NCBI GenBank assembly: GCA_013373625.1
Contig: JABXHM010000028.1
Coordinates: 1 to 64,000, forward strand
DNA: 64,000 nt
Direction of reading: 5' to 3'
Source of the DNA: Alteromonadaceae bacterium
GTDB taxonomy: Bacteria; Pseudomonadota; Gammaproteobacteria; Enterobacterales; Alteromonadaceae
Part shown: in pieces, positions 43,980-54,484 of the stretch
How positions within the stretch are numbered: position 1 is the first letter of the stretch
Layout of the letters: each line of letters begins with the position of its first letter
Program-made: the position numbers and the translations under genes
The notes under the pieces: model-generated
The model's database searches: none
The model's input: only the letters and a program-made list of their open reading frames with translations
Told to the model about the DNA's origin: nothing

Positions 43980-45461
43980 CTACGCTTCGATGATGGCTTT
44001 CATGTCCGTCATGTAACCGCGTAATTCTTTACCAATTGCTTCAACGCCGGTATTGCGAATGGCTTCGTTAACTTCGGCCAGACGTTTGTTGTCGACCTGG
44101 TTAGACGTTACCGATAAACCTTTACCAATCAAAGATGTATCAATGTTTGGCATCAGTTTTTCGCGCAGTAGTGGTACCGCTGCGTTAGCAAATAAATAGT
44201 TACCGTATTCTGCAGTGTCAGAAATAACCACGTTCATTTCGTACAAACGCTTACGCGAAATGGTGTTCGAAATCAGCGGTGTTTCGTGCAGTGATTCATA
44301 GTACGCAGACTCTGGCAGAATGCCCGCTTCAACCATTACGTCGAAGGCCATTTCTACACCTGCTTTGATCATTGCCACTAACAAAATACCCTTGTCGAAG
44401 AACTCTTGTTCTGAGATTTCGCCGTCATACACGGGGGCATTCTCAAAACCGCTTTCGCCGGTCTCTTCGCGCCATTTGAACAGGTTAGCATCGTTATTTG
44501 CCCAGTCTTCCATCATAGTACGAGAGAACTCACCGCTGATGATGTCATCCTGATGCTTTTCAAATAACGGACGCATAAGCTGTGTTAATTCTTCAGACAA
44601 CTCAAATGCTTTTATCTTTGCTGGGTTGGACAAGCGGTCCATCATGTTGGTCACGCCGCCAATTTTCAGCGCTTCAGTAATGGCTTCTAATCCATACTGA
44701 ATTAATGCAGCTGCATAGCCGGCATCAATGCCGTCTGCAACCATTTTTTCGTACGCTAAAATCGCCCCGGTTTGTTGCATTCCACATAAAATGGTTTGCT
44801 CACCCATTAAGTCAGATTTAACTTCTGCTACGAAAGACGACTCCAGTACACCTGCACGGTCGCCGCCAGTGGCGCTTGCCAGTGCTTTTGCGATGGCCAT
44901 ACCTTCGCCCTTAGGATCGTTCTCAGGGTGAACCGCGATCAGGGTGGGTACACCAAAACCACGCTTATATTCTTCGCGTACTTCGGTACCCGGGCACTTA
45001 GGTGCACACATGACAACAGTGATATCGCTACGAATTTGCTGGCCTTCCTCAACAATGTTGAAGCCATGCGAATACCCTAACGTAGCGCCGTCTTTCATTA
45101 ACGGCATGACGGCTTCAACCACGCTCGAGTGTTGCTTATCAGGAGTCAGGTTGTACACCACATCAGCGGTGGGAATTAAATCCTGGTATGTACCTACTTT
45201 AAAACCATTGTTAGAGGCGCGTTGGTAAGAATCGCGTTTCTCATCAATTGCTGCCTGACGCAGCGCGTATGCTACGTCTAACCCTGAATCACGCATGTTG
45301 AGACCCTGGTTAAGGCCTTGTGCACCGCAGCCAACGATGACAATTTTTTTGCCTTTCAGGAACTCACAGCCTTCAGCAAATTCGTCGCGATTCATAAAGC
45401 GACAGCGACCTAACTGGTCCAGTTGCTGACGTAAAGACAGAGTATTGAAATAATTAGCCAT
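43980..45461 (-). CDS. ilvC: Ketol-acid reductoisomerase, class II
   Basis: Converts acetolactate or acetohydroxybutyrate to dihydroxy acids with NADPH and Mg2+ in valine/isoleucine synthesis. 493 residues, the long class II form with a duplicated knotted C-terminal domain. It begins [20 protein letters not shown]; the NADPH motif is [18 protein letters not shown]. The next block is [19 protein letters not shown], and [19 protein letters not shown] is another signature. It is divergent from ilvY, which activates it in enteric bacteria. Confidence 0.97.
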   Translation of the reverse strand: MANYFNTLSLRQQLDQLGRCRFMNRDEFAEGCEFLKGKKIVIVGCGAQGLNQGLNMRDSGLDVAYALRQAAIDEKRDSYQRASNNGFKVGTYQDLIPTADVVYNLTPDKQHSSVVEAVMPLMKDGATLGYSHGFNIVEEGQQIRSDITVVMCAPKCPGTEVREEYKRGFGVPTLIAVHPENDPKGEGMAIAKALASATGGDRAGVLESSFVAEVKSDLMGEQTILCGMQQTGAILAYEKMVADGIDAGYAAALIQYGLEAITEALKIGGVTNMMDRLSNPAKIKAFELSEELTQLMRPLFEKHQDDIISGEFSRTMMEDWANNDANLFKWREETGESGFENAPVYDGEISEQEFFDKGILLVAMIKAGVEMAFDVMVEAGILPESAYYESLHETPLISNTISRKRLYEMNVVISDTAEYGNYLFANAAVPLLREKLMPNIDTSLIGKGLSVTSNQVDNKRLAEVNEAIRNTGVEAIGKELRGYMTDMKAIIEA

Positions 45462-45584
45462 ATAAAATTAAATTCCGAACTTCTTGTGTCGTTATCCCCA
45501 CGCCTGTACAGCAGGGATGATCTCGTCATTGACGACTTGCAACAAAATATACGCTACCCTTTGTGTTTTGAAAAATGATATATT

Positions 45585-45601
45585 TGCAAAACAGTGTTGC
45601 A
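45585..45601. promoter_or_regulatory. Candidate IlvY operator
   Basis: Inverted repeat TGCAA-N7-TTGCA, a LysR-type box, 15 bp upstream of ilvY in the ilvC/ilvY divergent region. A second TTGCAA lies at 45537-45542. In E. coli IlvY binds tandem sites in this interval; binding here is inferred. Confidence 0.6.
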
Positions 45602-45616
45602 TAAAGTGAAATAACT

Positions 45617-46480
45617 ATGGATTTTCGTAGCCTACAGCTGTTTAATCATCTCGCAATCAGCTTACATTTTGGTGACACCGCCGATGCAATGTACGTCTCG
45701 CCGTCAACCCTTAGCCGCGTAATACAGCGACTGGAAGAGGAGTGCGGTTGTGTACTGTTTAAACGCGATAATCGTTCTGTAGCTCTCACCCATGGTGGCC
45801 ATAAATTACTGAATTTTAGTGAAAAAGTGCTTGGTGAATGGCAACAGGTCCGGCAGGAACTGCGAGCAGACGGAAAAGCGTTACAAGGGGAATTGAGTCT
45901 GTATTGTTCGGTTACCGCCAGTCAGAGTCATTTACCTTCAGTATTGCAGCGTTTTCGACAGCGTTATCCGGGTGTTGATATTCGCCTGGTAACCGGCGAT
46001 CCGGGTCTGGCAATAGAAAATGTAAAGCAAAAAAAGTCTGACGTAGCCATTGCGATCAACTCAGCTGACTTTCCAACAGACCTGTGTTTTTCAGTTCTTG
46101 ATCGGGTGCCCCTGGTATTAATTGCACCACGGGAATGGCGGCTGAACCAGTTAAGTCAGGTAGATTGGCGCACCAACCCGGTGGTACTGCCAGAGCAGGG
46201 ACCAAGCCGGTCTATTGTTTATCACTGGTTCGCCGAACACGGCATTCGGCCCAACGTGTATGCGTCTGTGGGGGGCAATGAGGCGATTGTGTCAATGGTG
46301 GCGTTGGGGTGTGGTATCGGCTTTGTGCCGCAGGTTGTGCTCGACCATTCAAGTATGTCGGCCAGTGTTACGCGCATTATGGTGGATGACATCGGTTCTT
46401 ACGAGCTGGGTTTAGCTTGTTTGCAAGAACGCCGCCACGAGCCATTAATTAATGCACTGTTTCAGTTGGAGTTGAACTGA
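45617..46480 (+). CDS. ilvY: LysR-type activator of ilvC
   Basis: 287 residues. The N-terminal helix-turn-helix covers about 1-60 (DFRSLQLFNHLAISLHFGDTADAMYVSPSTLSRVIQRLEEECG) and a co-inducer domain covers 90-285. HFGDTADAMYVSPSTLSRVI is characteristic of IlvY. It senses the acetolactate-type substrates of IlvC. Divergent from ilvC. Its 3' end overlaps the end of comM by 19 nt, tail to tail. Confidence 0.93.
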   Translation: MDFRSLQLFNHLAISLHFGDTADAMYVSPSTLSRVIQRLEEECGCVLFKRDNRSVALTHGGHKLLNFSEKVLGEWQQVRQELRADGKALQGELSLYCSVTASQSHLPSVLQRFRQRYPGVDIRLVTGDPGLAIENVKQKKSDVAIAINSADFPTDLCFSVLDRVPLVLIAPREWRLNQLSQVDWRTNPVVLPEQGPSRSIVYHWFAEHGIRPNVYASVGGNEAIVSMVALGCGIGFVPQVVLDHSSMSASVTRIMVDDIGSYELGLACLQERRHEPLINALFQLELN

Positions 46481-47973
46481 CGTATGAGATTATCCAGCGC
46501 ACGGTAGCCAAGGGCTTCACTGATATGTTCAATATTGATGGCGGGTTGATTGTTAAGATCGGCAATGGTGCGTGCCACCTTTATTGTGCGATGAAAGACC
46601 CGCATAGAGAGTTTTAGTTTAGTGGCCGCGCGCTGCAAGAAGTCCTGAGTGTCGCGATCGAGTGGACACTGAATGCTGAGTTCAGACACATTCAGGTCGG
46701 CATTATATTTACCCTGCCGCTGAAGCTGAATGTCGTATGCTTTAGTTACTTGAATTAGCGCTTGTTTCGCGCTGTCGGGGCCACTTTGAGGCTTGGCAAA
46801 GCTATAATGTTCAGGTCGGTTGACGGCTATTTGCAGATCGATACGGTCGAGTAAAGGGCCTGATAACTTGCTTAAATAACGTTGTATTTGCTGAGTGGTG
46901 CTGCGTCCATCATCAATATCCCCCGTTGGACTTGGGTTCATTGCCGCAAGTAGCTGAAAGCTCGCCGGGTAACGAGCCTGACCTGAGGCGCGCGACAAAC
47001 AAATATCGCCGGTTTCCAGTGGTTCGCGCAATACATCCAGGGCCTTGCGGCCAAATTCAGGCAGCTCATCAAGAAACAGCACGCCGTTATGGGCCAGGGA
47101 CACTTCGCCAGGTTGCGGATGTGTCCCTCCTCCGGTTAGCGCTATTGCCGATGATGTGTGATGAGGAGAGCGAAACGGCGGGGTATACCATTGTTCAGTA
47201 TCACGCAGTTCGCCTTTAACTGAATACAGCGCAGCGGTTTCGAGGGCTTGCTGGTGGGATAGCGCTGGTAGTAATGACACCAGTCGGCTGGCGAGCAAAC
47301 TTTTACCTGTGCCAGCAGGGCCGACCATTAATAAATTGTGCCGTCCGGCGGCGGCAATTGTGAGTGCACGTTTAGCCTGCTGCTGACCGATGATATCGTC
47401 CCACTGCGGTGTAATTTGTGGCGGTACAGTCTGTTGGGCACTGTGTTGCAACGGCAAAGCTTGCTGGCCGGTAAGATGCAAAAACACGGCTAGCAGCCTG
47501 GTGCTGACAATATAATGCAGGCCATTAACTAATTGTAACTCAGGTTCGTTTTGTTGCGGGGCGAGCAACGTGTGTTGTGCACCGGCGCAGCGCATAGCAA
47601 CCGGCAATAAACCTATCACGGGACGAATTTCACCATTAAGTCCCAGCTCACCTGCCACTTCCATGTCGGTCAGGGTGCTTTGTTCAAGTAAGCCCATTGC
47701 GATCAAAATACCTAACGCAATGGCCAGGTCATACCGGCCTCCACTTTTAGGAATTTCAGCCGGTGCAAGGTTCACCGTAATGCGCCGTGCGGGGTATTCA
47801 AAACCGCTGTTAATCATGGCACTGCGCACCCGTTCTTTGGCTTCCTGTACAGCGGTTTCGGCAAGGCCCACGAGTTTAAAGCTCGGCAGACCATTGGAAA
47901 GATGCACCTCAACTTTTACCCTTGGGGCATTAATACCCGCCACGCCGCGTGTGTAAACAATGCCCAAACCCAT
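46462..47973 (-). CDS. comM: ComM/YifB family Mg-chelatase-like AAA+ ATPase
   Basis: 503 residues from ATG 47973 (MGLGIVYTRGVAGINAPRV), the usual start; the frame is open to 48069 but the extra residues are atypical. An N-terminal ribosomal-S5-like domain (VEVHLSNGLPSFKLVGLAE) is followed by AAA+ motifs: Walker A GPAGTGKS and Walker B GVLFLDELPEF. A Mg-chelatase C-terminal domain ends it. ComM is a helicase that promotes branch migration in natural transformation. Convergent overlap with ilvY. Confidence 0.93.
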   Translation of the reverse strand: MGLGIVYTRGVAGINAPRVKVEVHLSNGLPSFKLVGLAETAVQEAKERVRSAMINSGFEYPARRITVNLAPAEIPKSGGRYDLAIALGILIAMGLLEQSTLTDMEVAGELGLNGEIRPVIGLLPVAMRCAGAQHTLLAPQQNEPELQLVNGLHYIVSTRLLAVFLHLTGQQALPLQHSAQQTVPPQITPQWDDIIGQQQAKRALTIAAAGRHNLLMVGPAGTGKSLLASRLVSLLPALSHQQALETAALYSVKGELRDTEQWYTPPFRSPHHTSSAIALTGGGTHPQPGEVSLAHNGVLFLDELPEFGRKALDVLREPLETGDICLSRASGQARYPASFQLLAAMNPSPTGDIDDGRSTTQQIQRYLSKLSGPLLDRIDLQIAVNRPEHYSFAKPQSGPDSAKQALIQVTKAYDIQLQRQGKYNADLNVSELSIQCPLDRDTQDFLQRAATKLKLSMRVFHRTIKVARTIADLNNQPAINIEHISEALGYRALDNLIRQFNSN

Positions 47974-48072
47974 ATATCTAAGCCACAGTTTAATAATTAG
48001 TACGCAAAGTGTAGCGGCCATGGGGGAGTGACGAATACTGCGCCTCAGTGCAGTTTTTAAACCTTTCATCTG

Positions 48073-48261
48073 TCAAATAGCTAAATTTACTGGTCTGCGC
48101 TTGATCAGCCTGGTTGTTCCGTGGTATTTCTTACGGCCTGAAGAGTCGGTAACCCAGCCAAGTGCCGAAAAACTTTTCAGTAGCCAGCCAAATATTCCGA
48201 ACATTTCTTTGTCTGTGAGATCTGTCATCGACGTCTGAAGATCAACGGTTCCTGGTTGCAC
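48073..48261 (-). CDS. Possible small protein (62 aa)
   Basis: A GTG-started frame reading MQPGTVDLQTSMTDL, then a KEMFGIFGWLLKSFSALGWV segment and a basic C-terminus. ATG 48228 is an alternative start. No strong ribosome binding site. It lies 100 bp upstream of comM on the same strand. The mix of an amphipathic helix and basic tail is plausible for a real protein but I know no family. Confidence 0.3.
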   Translation of the reverse strand: MQPGTVDLQTSMTDLTDKEMFGIFGWLLKSFSALGWVTDSSGRKKYHGTTRLIKRRPVNLAI

Positions 48262-48613
48262 TTAAGCTTATTAAGCCGGTGCAGGAGGATTGCGTTTTTT
48301 GATCTGCGAAAAACAACACCGCAATGCATTGGGTCTTGTCGTTGCCTCATGTATCATTTGTGAGCAACTGTACACGTGAAGCCCGCAGCAGTGCTTTTGA
48401 ACCTGCTAATGGGTCTGGTGCGCTAAGGTGTTGAAAATTGACAATGCCAGTAGTTAAACCGCTGGTCAGGGCACTGACTGCCTTAAGCTGAAACAAAAAA
48501 ATGTGTTTTTTGGCTGCGTGTTTTTAAGCATTAATGGCCAAACAGATTATAAGTGAAACTGGTTAACACCGGTTTATGACTAACCGATACCCTTCGGGGA
48601 TGAGAGTTTTTTT
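48262..48613 (+). promoter_or_regulatory. Leader region of ilvDA
   Basis: 352 bp. I found no Leu/Ile/Val-rich leader peptide of the ilvL type. Right before ilvD, CCC-TTCG-GGG (48593-48600 region) forms a small UUCG-loop hairpin, followed within 8 nt by TTTTTTT and the ATG. It overlaps the only likely ribosome binding site (GGGGATGAG). No gene seen. Confidence 0.4.
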
Positions 48614-50464
48614 ATGCCTAAATTACGATCCGCTACTACCACTCAGGGCCGCAATATGGCTGGTGCCCGCGCATTATGGCGCGCTACCGGTATGAAAGAC
48701 GGCGATTTTGGTAAGCCCATCATTGCTATTGCAAATTCCTTTACCCAATTTGTGCCGGGCCATGTTCACCTTAAAGACATGGGGCAGCTAGTAGCGCGCA
48801 GTGTAGAAGCAGCGGGTGGTGTGGCAAAAGAATTTAATACCATTGCCGTTGATGATGGGATTGCCATGGGCCACAGCGGTATGCTGTATAGTTTGCCGTC
48901 GCGCGAAATCATTGCCGACTCAGTAGAGTATATGGTTAATGCGCACTGCGCCGATGCCATTGTGTGTATCTCTAACTGCGACAAAATCACCCCGGGAATG
49001 CTGATGGCATCGATGCGCCTGAATGTGCCGGTCGTGTTTGTCTCTGGTGGGCCCATGGAAGCGGGTAAAACCAAGCTGTCTGACCAATTGATTAAACTCG
49101 ATCTGGTCGATGCCATGGTCGCCGCTGCCGACGATAAAGTGTCTGATGACGATAGCAATGAAATCGAGCGTTCTGCCTGCCCTACCTGTGGCTCGTGCTC
49201 AGGTATGTTTACCGCCAACTCCATGAACTGCTTAACCGAAGCTTTGGGACTATCTTTGCCGGGCAATGGCTCAATGCTGGCCACCCACGCTGACCGCGAA
49301 CAGCTATTTAAAAATGCCGGTAAGCTGATTGTTGAGCTGTGTGAACGTTGGTACAAAAATGATGATGCCACGGCGCTGCCACGCAATATTGCTAACTTTA
49401 AGGCCTTTGAAAATGCCATGAGCCTGGATATTGCGATGGGTGGCTCAACCAATACCATTTTGCACTTACTCGCTGCAGCAATGGAAGGTGACGTTGACTT
49501 TACCATGGCCGACATTGACCGCTTGTCACGTAAAGTGCCGCACTTATGTAAAGTTGCGCCGTCTACCCCGCAGTACCACATGGAAGATGTGCATCGTGCC
49601 GGGGGCGTGTTGGGCATTTTAAATGAACTCAACAAAGGCGGGTTGTTACATGGTGATTGCGCCCACGTAATGGGCAAGCCCATTGTCGAAGTCATAAAAG
49701 ACTGGGATATCACTAATTCCGATAACACCAGTGCCATTGAGTTTTATCGCGCTGGCCCTGCCGGTATTCGTACAACCAAAGCGTTCAGCCAGAGCTGTCG
49801 CTGGGATGATGCCGATGCTGATCGTGCCGCAGGATGTATTCGCGACCTCGACCATGCCTATAGTCAGGAAGGTGGTTTAGCCGTGCTGTACGGTAACCTG
49901 GCCGAGAATGGCTGTATTGTAAAAACCGCCGGTGTAGATGAATCCATTCTGAAATTCACAGGCCGGGCGCGAATTTTTGAAAGCCAGGATGACGCAGTCG
50001 CCGGTATTCTTAACGATCAAATCGAAGCCGGTGATGCGGTGATTATTCGCTACGAAGGGCCTAAAGGCGGCCCGGGTATGCAGGAAATGCTCTACCCCAC
50101 TTCTTACTTGAAATCTAAGGGCTTAGGTAAAGATTGCGCGCTAATCACTGATGGTCGTTTCTCAGGCGGTACCTCAGGCTTATCAATTGGACACTGCTCG
50201 CCTGAAGCGGCCAGTGGTGGAGGAATCGGCTTAGTACAGGAAGGCGATACCATTGAAATTGACATCCCTAATCGCAGTATTAACGTTGCTATTACCGATG
50301 CAGAGATGGCGGCGCGCCGTATTGCCATGGATGCCAGCGAACGTCCGTGGCGGCCGGTAGATCGTCAGCGTGAAGTGTCGTTGTCGCTGAAAACCTTTGC
50401 TATGCTGGCCACCAGCGCCGATAAAGGCGCGGTAAGAGACCCATCCAAACTGGAAGATCTATGA
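48614..50464 (+). CDS. ilvD: Dihydroxy-acid dehydratase
   Basis: Dehydrates dihydroxy acids to 2-keto acids in valine/isoleucine synthesis, using an iron-sulfur cluster. 616 residues, standard length. Cluster cysteines are C122 in [10 protein letters not shown] and C195 in [18 protein letters not shown]. It opens [20 protein letters not shown], and the C-terminal [15 protein letters not shown] block is intact. Its stop overlaps the ilvA start as ATGA. Confidence 0.97.
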   Translation: MPKLRSATTTQGRNMAGARALWRATGMKDGDFGKPIIAIANSFTQFVPGHVHLKDMGQLVARSVEAAGGVAKEFNTIAVDDGIAMGHSGMLYSLPSREIIADSVEYMVNAHCADAIVCISNCDKITPGMLMASMRLNVPVVFVSGGPMEAGKTKLSDQLIKLDLVDAMVAAADDKVSDDDSNEIERSACPTCGSCSGMFTANSMNCLTEALGLSLPGNGSMLATHADREQLFKNAGKLIVELCERWYKNDDATALPRNIANFKAFENAMSLDIAMGGSTNTILHLLAAAMEGDVDFTMADIDRLSRKVPHLCKVAPSTPQYHMEDVHRAGGVLGILNELNKGGLLHGDCAHVMGKPIVEVIKDWDITNSDNTSAIEFYRAGPAGIRTTKAFSQSCRWDDADADRAAGCIRDLDHAYSQEGGLAVLYGNLAENGCIVKTAGVDESILKFTGRARIFESQDDAVAGILNDQIEAGDAVIIRYEGPKGGPGMQEMLYPTSYLKSKGLGKDCALITDGRFSGGTSGLSIGHCSPEAASGGGIGLVQEGDTIEIDIPNRSINVAITDAEMAARRIAMDASERPWRPVDRQREVSLSLKTFAMLATSADKGAVRDPSKLEDL

Positions 50465-51999
50465 CCGTAAGCGATCACGACTATCTAAAGAAGATCCTGT
50501 TAGCACCGGTTTACGACGTTGCCGTAAACAGTGAGCTGGTGTTGCTGTCGCGCTTAACCGCAGAGCTGGGTAACGACGTGTTTTTAAAACGCGAAGATCA
50601 GCAGCCGGTTAAGTCCTTTAAGTTGCGCGGTGCTTATAATCGTATTGCCAGCCTCACGCCTGCTCAGGCACAAGCAGGCGTCATTGCAGCATCGGCCGGT
50701 AACCATGCCCAGGGCGTGGCATATGGCGCCAATATGAAAGGCATTAAAGCGACGATCGTGATGCCAGAAACAACGCCGGACATTAAAATTGAAGCAGTAC
50801 GCCGCTTTGGTGGTCAACATGCCAACATTGTGTTGCACGGGACTAATTTTGATACGGCCAGTGCCCACGCTAAAGCACTCAGTGCCGAGCATGGCTATAC
50901 ATTAGTGCCACCCTTTGATGATCCCGATGTTATCGCCGGGCAAGGCACCATTGCCCGTGAACTGCTCGAACAAAACCCCCACCTGGACATTTTGTTTATT
51001 GCTGTGGGCGGGGGGGGCCTGGCGGCGGGCATCTCGATTTATCTGAAGCAGCTAAAGCCTGAAATTAAAATTATTGCCGTAGAGTCAGAAGAGTCGGCCT
51101 GTTTTGCGGCGGCGAAAGAAGCGGGTGAACCCACCAGTTTAAGTTCGGTGGGTATTTTTGCCGATGGCGTGGCCGTTAAAGTGATGGGCAGTGAGACCTT
51201 CCGTATTTGTAATCAGTACGTCGATGAGATCATTACCGTCACCAACGATGAAATCTGTGGTGCAATTAAAGATATTTTTGATGACACGCGGGTGATTGCT
51301 GAGCCTGCCGGTGCCATGTCAGTCGCGGCGATCCGCAAGTATGTAAAACAGCACGGTATAACCGGCAAAAAGCTCGGCGGTATCCTGTGTGGTTCGAATA
51401 CTAATTTTCATACCCTGCGGTATGTGTCTGAACGCTGTGAGCTGGGCGAACAAAAAGAAGCGGTCTTTGCGGTCAAAATCCCCGAACGCCAGGGCGCGTT
51501 CAAACAGTTTTGCGAGTGCCTGGGTGGTCGCACCATTACCGAATTTAACTATCGCTATGCGTCTGAAAACGAAGCGCACATATTCGTGGGCATCAAATTA
51601 CGTGGTGGGCGTGCTGAATTTAACGAAATTACCGGCGATCTGAACAGTAAAGGCTATGCGTGTTTTGATCTGTCGGATAATGAACTGGCTAAGCTGCATG
51701 TTCGTCACATGGTGGGCGGGCGCCCACCAACAGTGTTAAACGAAGTGGTGTTTAGCTTTGAATTTCCGGAATATCCGGGCGCATTGCTTAACTTCTTAAA
51801 CACGCTGGGTGAGCGCTGGAATATTACCTTATTCCATTACCGTAACCACGGCGCCGCGGAGGGCCTGGTGCTGGCTGGGTTTGATATTCCGCCCGATAGC
51901 CGTATTGCGTTCGATGAACATGTCGAAGCGCTCAATTACACCTGTCAGGATGTTACCGAGAATCCGGCCTATAAGTTCTTTTTATCTGAACTGAAGTAA
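50461..51999 (+). CDS. ilvA: Threonine ammonia-lyase, biosynthetic
   Basis: Converts threonine to 2-oxobutyrate, the first committed step to isoleucine. 512 residues. The PLP lysine is K54 in [12 protein letters not shown], and [12 protein letters not shown] is the phosphate-binding glycine loop. Two ACT-like regulatory domains follow from about 325 ([38 protein letters not shown]), implying isoleucine feedback. The glycine loop is coded by a run of eight G (51010-51017) with the frame intact. Translationally coupled to ilvD. Confidence 0.97.
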   Translation: MTVSDHDYLKKILLAPVYDVAVNSELVLLSRLTAELGNDVFLKREDQQPVKSFKLRGAYNRIASLTPAQAQAGVIAASAGNHAQGVAYGANMKGIKATIVMPETTPDIKIEAVRRFGGQHANIVLHGTNFDTASAHAKALSAEHGYTLVPPFDDPDVIAGQGTIARELLEQNPHLDILFIAVGGGGLAAGISIYLKQLKPEIKIIAVESEESACFAAAKEAGEPTSLSSVGIFADGVAVKVMGSETFRICNQYVDEIITVTNDEICGAIKDIFDDTRVIAEPAGAMSVAAIRKYVKQHGITGKKLGGILCGSNTNFHTLRYVSERCELGEQKEAVFAVKIPERQGAFKQFCECLGGRTITEFNYRYASENEAHIFVGIKLRGGRAEFNEITGDLNSKGYACFDLSDNELAKLHVRHMVGGRPPTVLNEVVFSFEFPEYPGALLNFLNTLGERWNITLFHYRNHGAAEGLVLAGFDIPPDSRIAFDEHVEALNYTCQDVTENPAYKFFLSELK

Positions 52000-52034
52000 T
52001 GACAGGTTGCGCGCTGTTGTAGCACAAGTTTTTT

Positions 52035-52070
52035 AAAGCCACCTTGCTGTAGAAGCCGGGTGGCTTTTTT
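52035..52070 (+). terminator. Rho-independent terminator of ilvDA
   Basis: AAAGCCACC (52035-52043) pairs with GGTGGCTTT (52059-52067), followed by further T, 35 bp after the ilvA stop. It separates the amino acid genes from the pectin locus. Confidence 0.82.
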
Positions 52071-52148
52071 AGTTCTCATCTGAAACATTCAGCACTTAGA
52101 TTTTGACAATCCCGCTGTATCGGTAAGAATCCCTTTAGAATTTAATCA

Positions 52149-53114
52149 ATGAGTCCCAAGCTTGTGTACCGAGTTATAATATTAAATGTTGTGTGCCTGA
52201 CTTTACTTTGGGGTTGTGTATCAAGCGCGGGCAAAGACACCGCAGCTGCTGATGATGATGTTTTATTGTTTGCCTCGTTTCGTGGCAACGGTGAGGATGG
52301 CCTGCACTTAGCTTACAGCGAGGATGCGCTTAACTGGATTGCCATAAACAATGACACCAGTGCAGTCAGCCCGAAGGTTGGTACTAAACTCATGCGCGAC
52401 CCGGTGATTATTCGCGGGCCTGATGAGCGTTTTCATATGGTGTGGACCGCCGGTTGGCAAGACCGTGGTATTGGCCTGGCGCATTCCGACAACTTACTGG
52501 AATGGAGTGAGCAACAGTTTTTACCGGTAATGGCTGACTTCCCCACCGCCAAAAATGCCTGGGCACCCGAAATCTACTGGGATGAGCCAACTCAAAAATA
52601 CTGGATCTACTGGGCGTCGACAATTCCGGGGCGCTATCCAGAAACCGAAAAGCAAGCCGACAAAGGCTGGGATCACCGGATTTACGCCACCACCACCACA
52701 GACTTTGAGCATTACACGCCCACAGAATTATTTTATCAGCCTGATTTTAATGTTATCGATGCCGCCATTACGCAAAGTGACTCTGGCTACATCATGCTAG
52801 TAAAAGACGAAACCCGCTATCCTCCGGCTAAAAACTTGCTGGTGGCACGTTCTTCAGCCATTACCGGCCCGTGGAAAATTGCTGACAAACCCTTTACGCC
52901 GCCGGCGATCTGGGTTGAGGGGCCCGCCATTGTTGAGTGGCGCGGTTGGTATTACGTGTATTATGACCAGTACATCGACCATAGCTTTGGTGTCATGCGT
53001 ACCCGTGACTTCGTAAACTGGCAAAACCTTACCGATGAGCTCAATATGCCACAAGGCAGTCGGCATGGCTCAATACTGAAAATATCCCGTCAGGAACTGG
53101 CAACGCTACTATAA
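52149..53114 (+). CDS. GH43-family glycoside hydrolase lipoprotein
   Basis: 321 residues with a lipobox (WGC, C23). A five-bladed propeller with GH43-type motifs: LMRDPVII (candidate base Asp), MVWTAGWQDRGIGLAHSDNLLEW, NAWAPEIYWDEPTQKYWIYW, NVIDAAITQ (Asp modulator) and WVEGPAIVEW (general acid Glu). GH43 enzymes cleave arabinose, galactose or xylose linkages. With the pectin esterases next to it, an alpha-L-arabinofuranosidase or exo-galactanase role on rhamnogalacturonan side chains is likely. The sugar specificity cannot be read. Confidence 0.85.
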   Translation: MSPKLVYRVIILNVVCLTLLWGCVSSAGKDTAAADDDVLLFASFRGNGEDGLHLAYSEDALNWIAINNDTSAVSPKVGTKLMRDPVIIRGPDERFHMVWTAGWQDRGIGLAHSDNLLEWSEQQFLPVMADFPTAKNAWAPEIYWDEPTQKYWIYWASTIPGRYPETEKQADKGWDHRIYATTTTDFEHYTPTELFYQPDFNVIDAAITQSDSGYIMLVKDETRYPPAKNLLVARSSAITGPWKIADKPFTPPAIWVEGPAIVEWRGWYYVYYDQYIDHSFGVMRTRDFVNWQNLTDELNMPQGSRHGSILKISRQELATLL

Positions 53115-53129
53115 CGCCCCGGTAACCTT

Positions 53130-53156
53130 TCATATTTGTTTCAAATATGACATAAA
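53130..53156. promoter_or_regulatory. Palindromic operator candidate of the pectin locus, copy 1
   Basis: Perfect inverted repeat TCATATTTG-TTT-CAAATATGA (53130-53150), 98 bp upstream of the CE12 gene. The right arm and the bases after it, CAAATATGACATAAA, match the pattern CANATATGANATNAA also found before the TonB receptor (57139) and before rpiB (63679). Confidence 0.6.
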
Positions 53157-53247
53157 TTGTTAATATTTGGACCATTAAGGTGGCCATTTATTTTACAGGT
53201 TAAGTCTGAGTGTTAATGTATTTACCTTACATTAAATCTGATTTTAC

Positions 53248-54420
53248 ATGATGCGTATGACCCAATCTGTGCTCTACACCGCACTTTATTCTTTGCTGAC
53301 AATACTCATGGTGAGCGTTACCAGTGCCTGTAGTTACTCCCTACCAGTTGCTCAAAGCGGTAATAACGCCAAACAAACAGTGGCACTCGGGCCGGATGAA
53401 CTCGCTACACAGTGCAGCCAGGACAGCGAAGGAATACCGGTTCGCTGCGATATTGAAATTAAAGGCGTTAATCCGCCCGCTTTTTATCAGGTAAGCATTC
53501 AGCTTGCTACTCCCGGTCCATTTCGCGTATACGCCGAATCACGCCGTTTAATGGCAGATAGCGAAATCAGCGGCGCAGCCAACACCATGAGTTTTATTGT
53601 TAATACCCGACAGCCAGACGGGCAACCTATACAGCCAGACGCTTATCTGGGCACATCCGGGCTTACGTTATGGTTTGCTGCAGGCTTCGACAGTATAAAG
53701 CAGCTTATAGTTACGCCTGTTGCATCGTCGCCGCCGCAGTTCACGGCAGCAAATAACAGTGCGCCAAATTATAAAAGACTGTTTATTCTTGGCGACTCCA
53801 CAGTGTGTGATCAAAACCCGCAGTGGCACAAGCCGGTTGGGGAACGCTACAGTGGCTGGGGACAGGTTCTGCCCGCGTATCTGAACAATGATATCGCGGT
53901 AGTCAATTATGCTGACTCTGGCGAAGGCAGCGAGGCATTTAACGTTATCGATGGTGAGCTCTTTGCGCCCGTGGCCGCCCAGCTTCGCCGCGGCGACATA
54001 GTGCTTATACAGCTCGGTCATAACGATAAAACCACCCCTCAGGGGCTGTACATAGAGCGGATTAGTGCATTAGTTGAATACATTAAACAGCAGGGGGCAT
54101 CACCTGTCCTCATCTCCCCCATGGTACGCAATGTTAACGTTGCGCTGAGTAAACAACATCTGTGGCCACAATTGGATGTGCGTGCGGCTTTACTTGCCAT
54201 TAGTCAGCAACAGGGTATTCCCTTTATCGATTTAATGGCTTACTCCCATGATTGGGTGACGACCCTGGGACAAGATGCGGCTCAGGCCTATTTTGTACGG
54301 AACGACCGGACCCATTCCAACGAAGCGGGTGCACATGTTTTTGCCCAAATGCTGCTGCACACTGCGATACAACAACAGTTACCGCTGGCCCATTACAGTA
54401 AAACAGCGCATCAGTATTGA
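53248..54420 (+). CDS. CE12-type rhamnogalacturonan acetylesterase lipoprotein
   Basis: 390 residues. A long signal (starting MMRMTQSVLYTALYSLLTIL) ends at a lipobox-like TSAC. An N-terminal beta domain (about 45-165) precedes an SGNH domain (about 178-375). Motifs are LFILGDSTVCDQ (serine), GEGSEAF (Gly block), IQLGHNDKT (Asn) and the terminal RNDRTHSNEAGA (Asp/His). CE12 enzymes remove acetyl groups from galacturonic acid of rhamnogalacturonan. The extra N-terminal domain is found in several bacterial members. It heads a run with the tandem-CE12 gene 64 bp later. Confidence 0.88.
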   Translation: MMRMTQSVLYTALYSLLTILMVSVTSACSYSLPVAQSGNNAKQTVALGPDELATQCSQDSEGIPVRCDIEIKGVNPPAFYQVSIQLATPGPFRVYAESRRLMADSEISGAANTMSFIVNTRQPDGQPIQPDAYLGTSGLTLWFAAGFDSIKQLIVTPVASSPPQFTAANNSAPNYKRLFILGDSTVCDQNPQWHKPVGERYSGWGQVLPAYLNNDIAVVNYADSGEGSEAFNVIDGELFAPVAAQLRRGDIVLIQLGHNDKTTPQGLYIERISALVEYIKQQGASPVLISPMVRNVNVALSKQHLWPQLDVRAALLAISQQQGIPFIDLMAYSHDWVTTLGQDAAQAYFVRNDRTHSNEAGAHVFAQMLLHTAIQQQLPLAHYSKTAHQY

Positions 54421-54484
54421 GGTTATAAGCTGACACTGTCGTCTTTTTATTTTCAAACGATGCTTAAACAAAGGATTATATTTT

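Noticed and set aside
48766-49737. 323-codon open frame antisense to ilvD
   Set aside because: It mirrors the conserved ilvD coding frame, has no ribosome binding site, and its residues (Ser/Thr/Pro-rich) look like a shadow translation.
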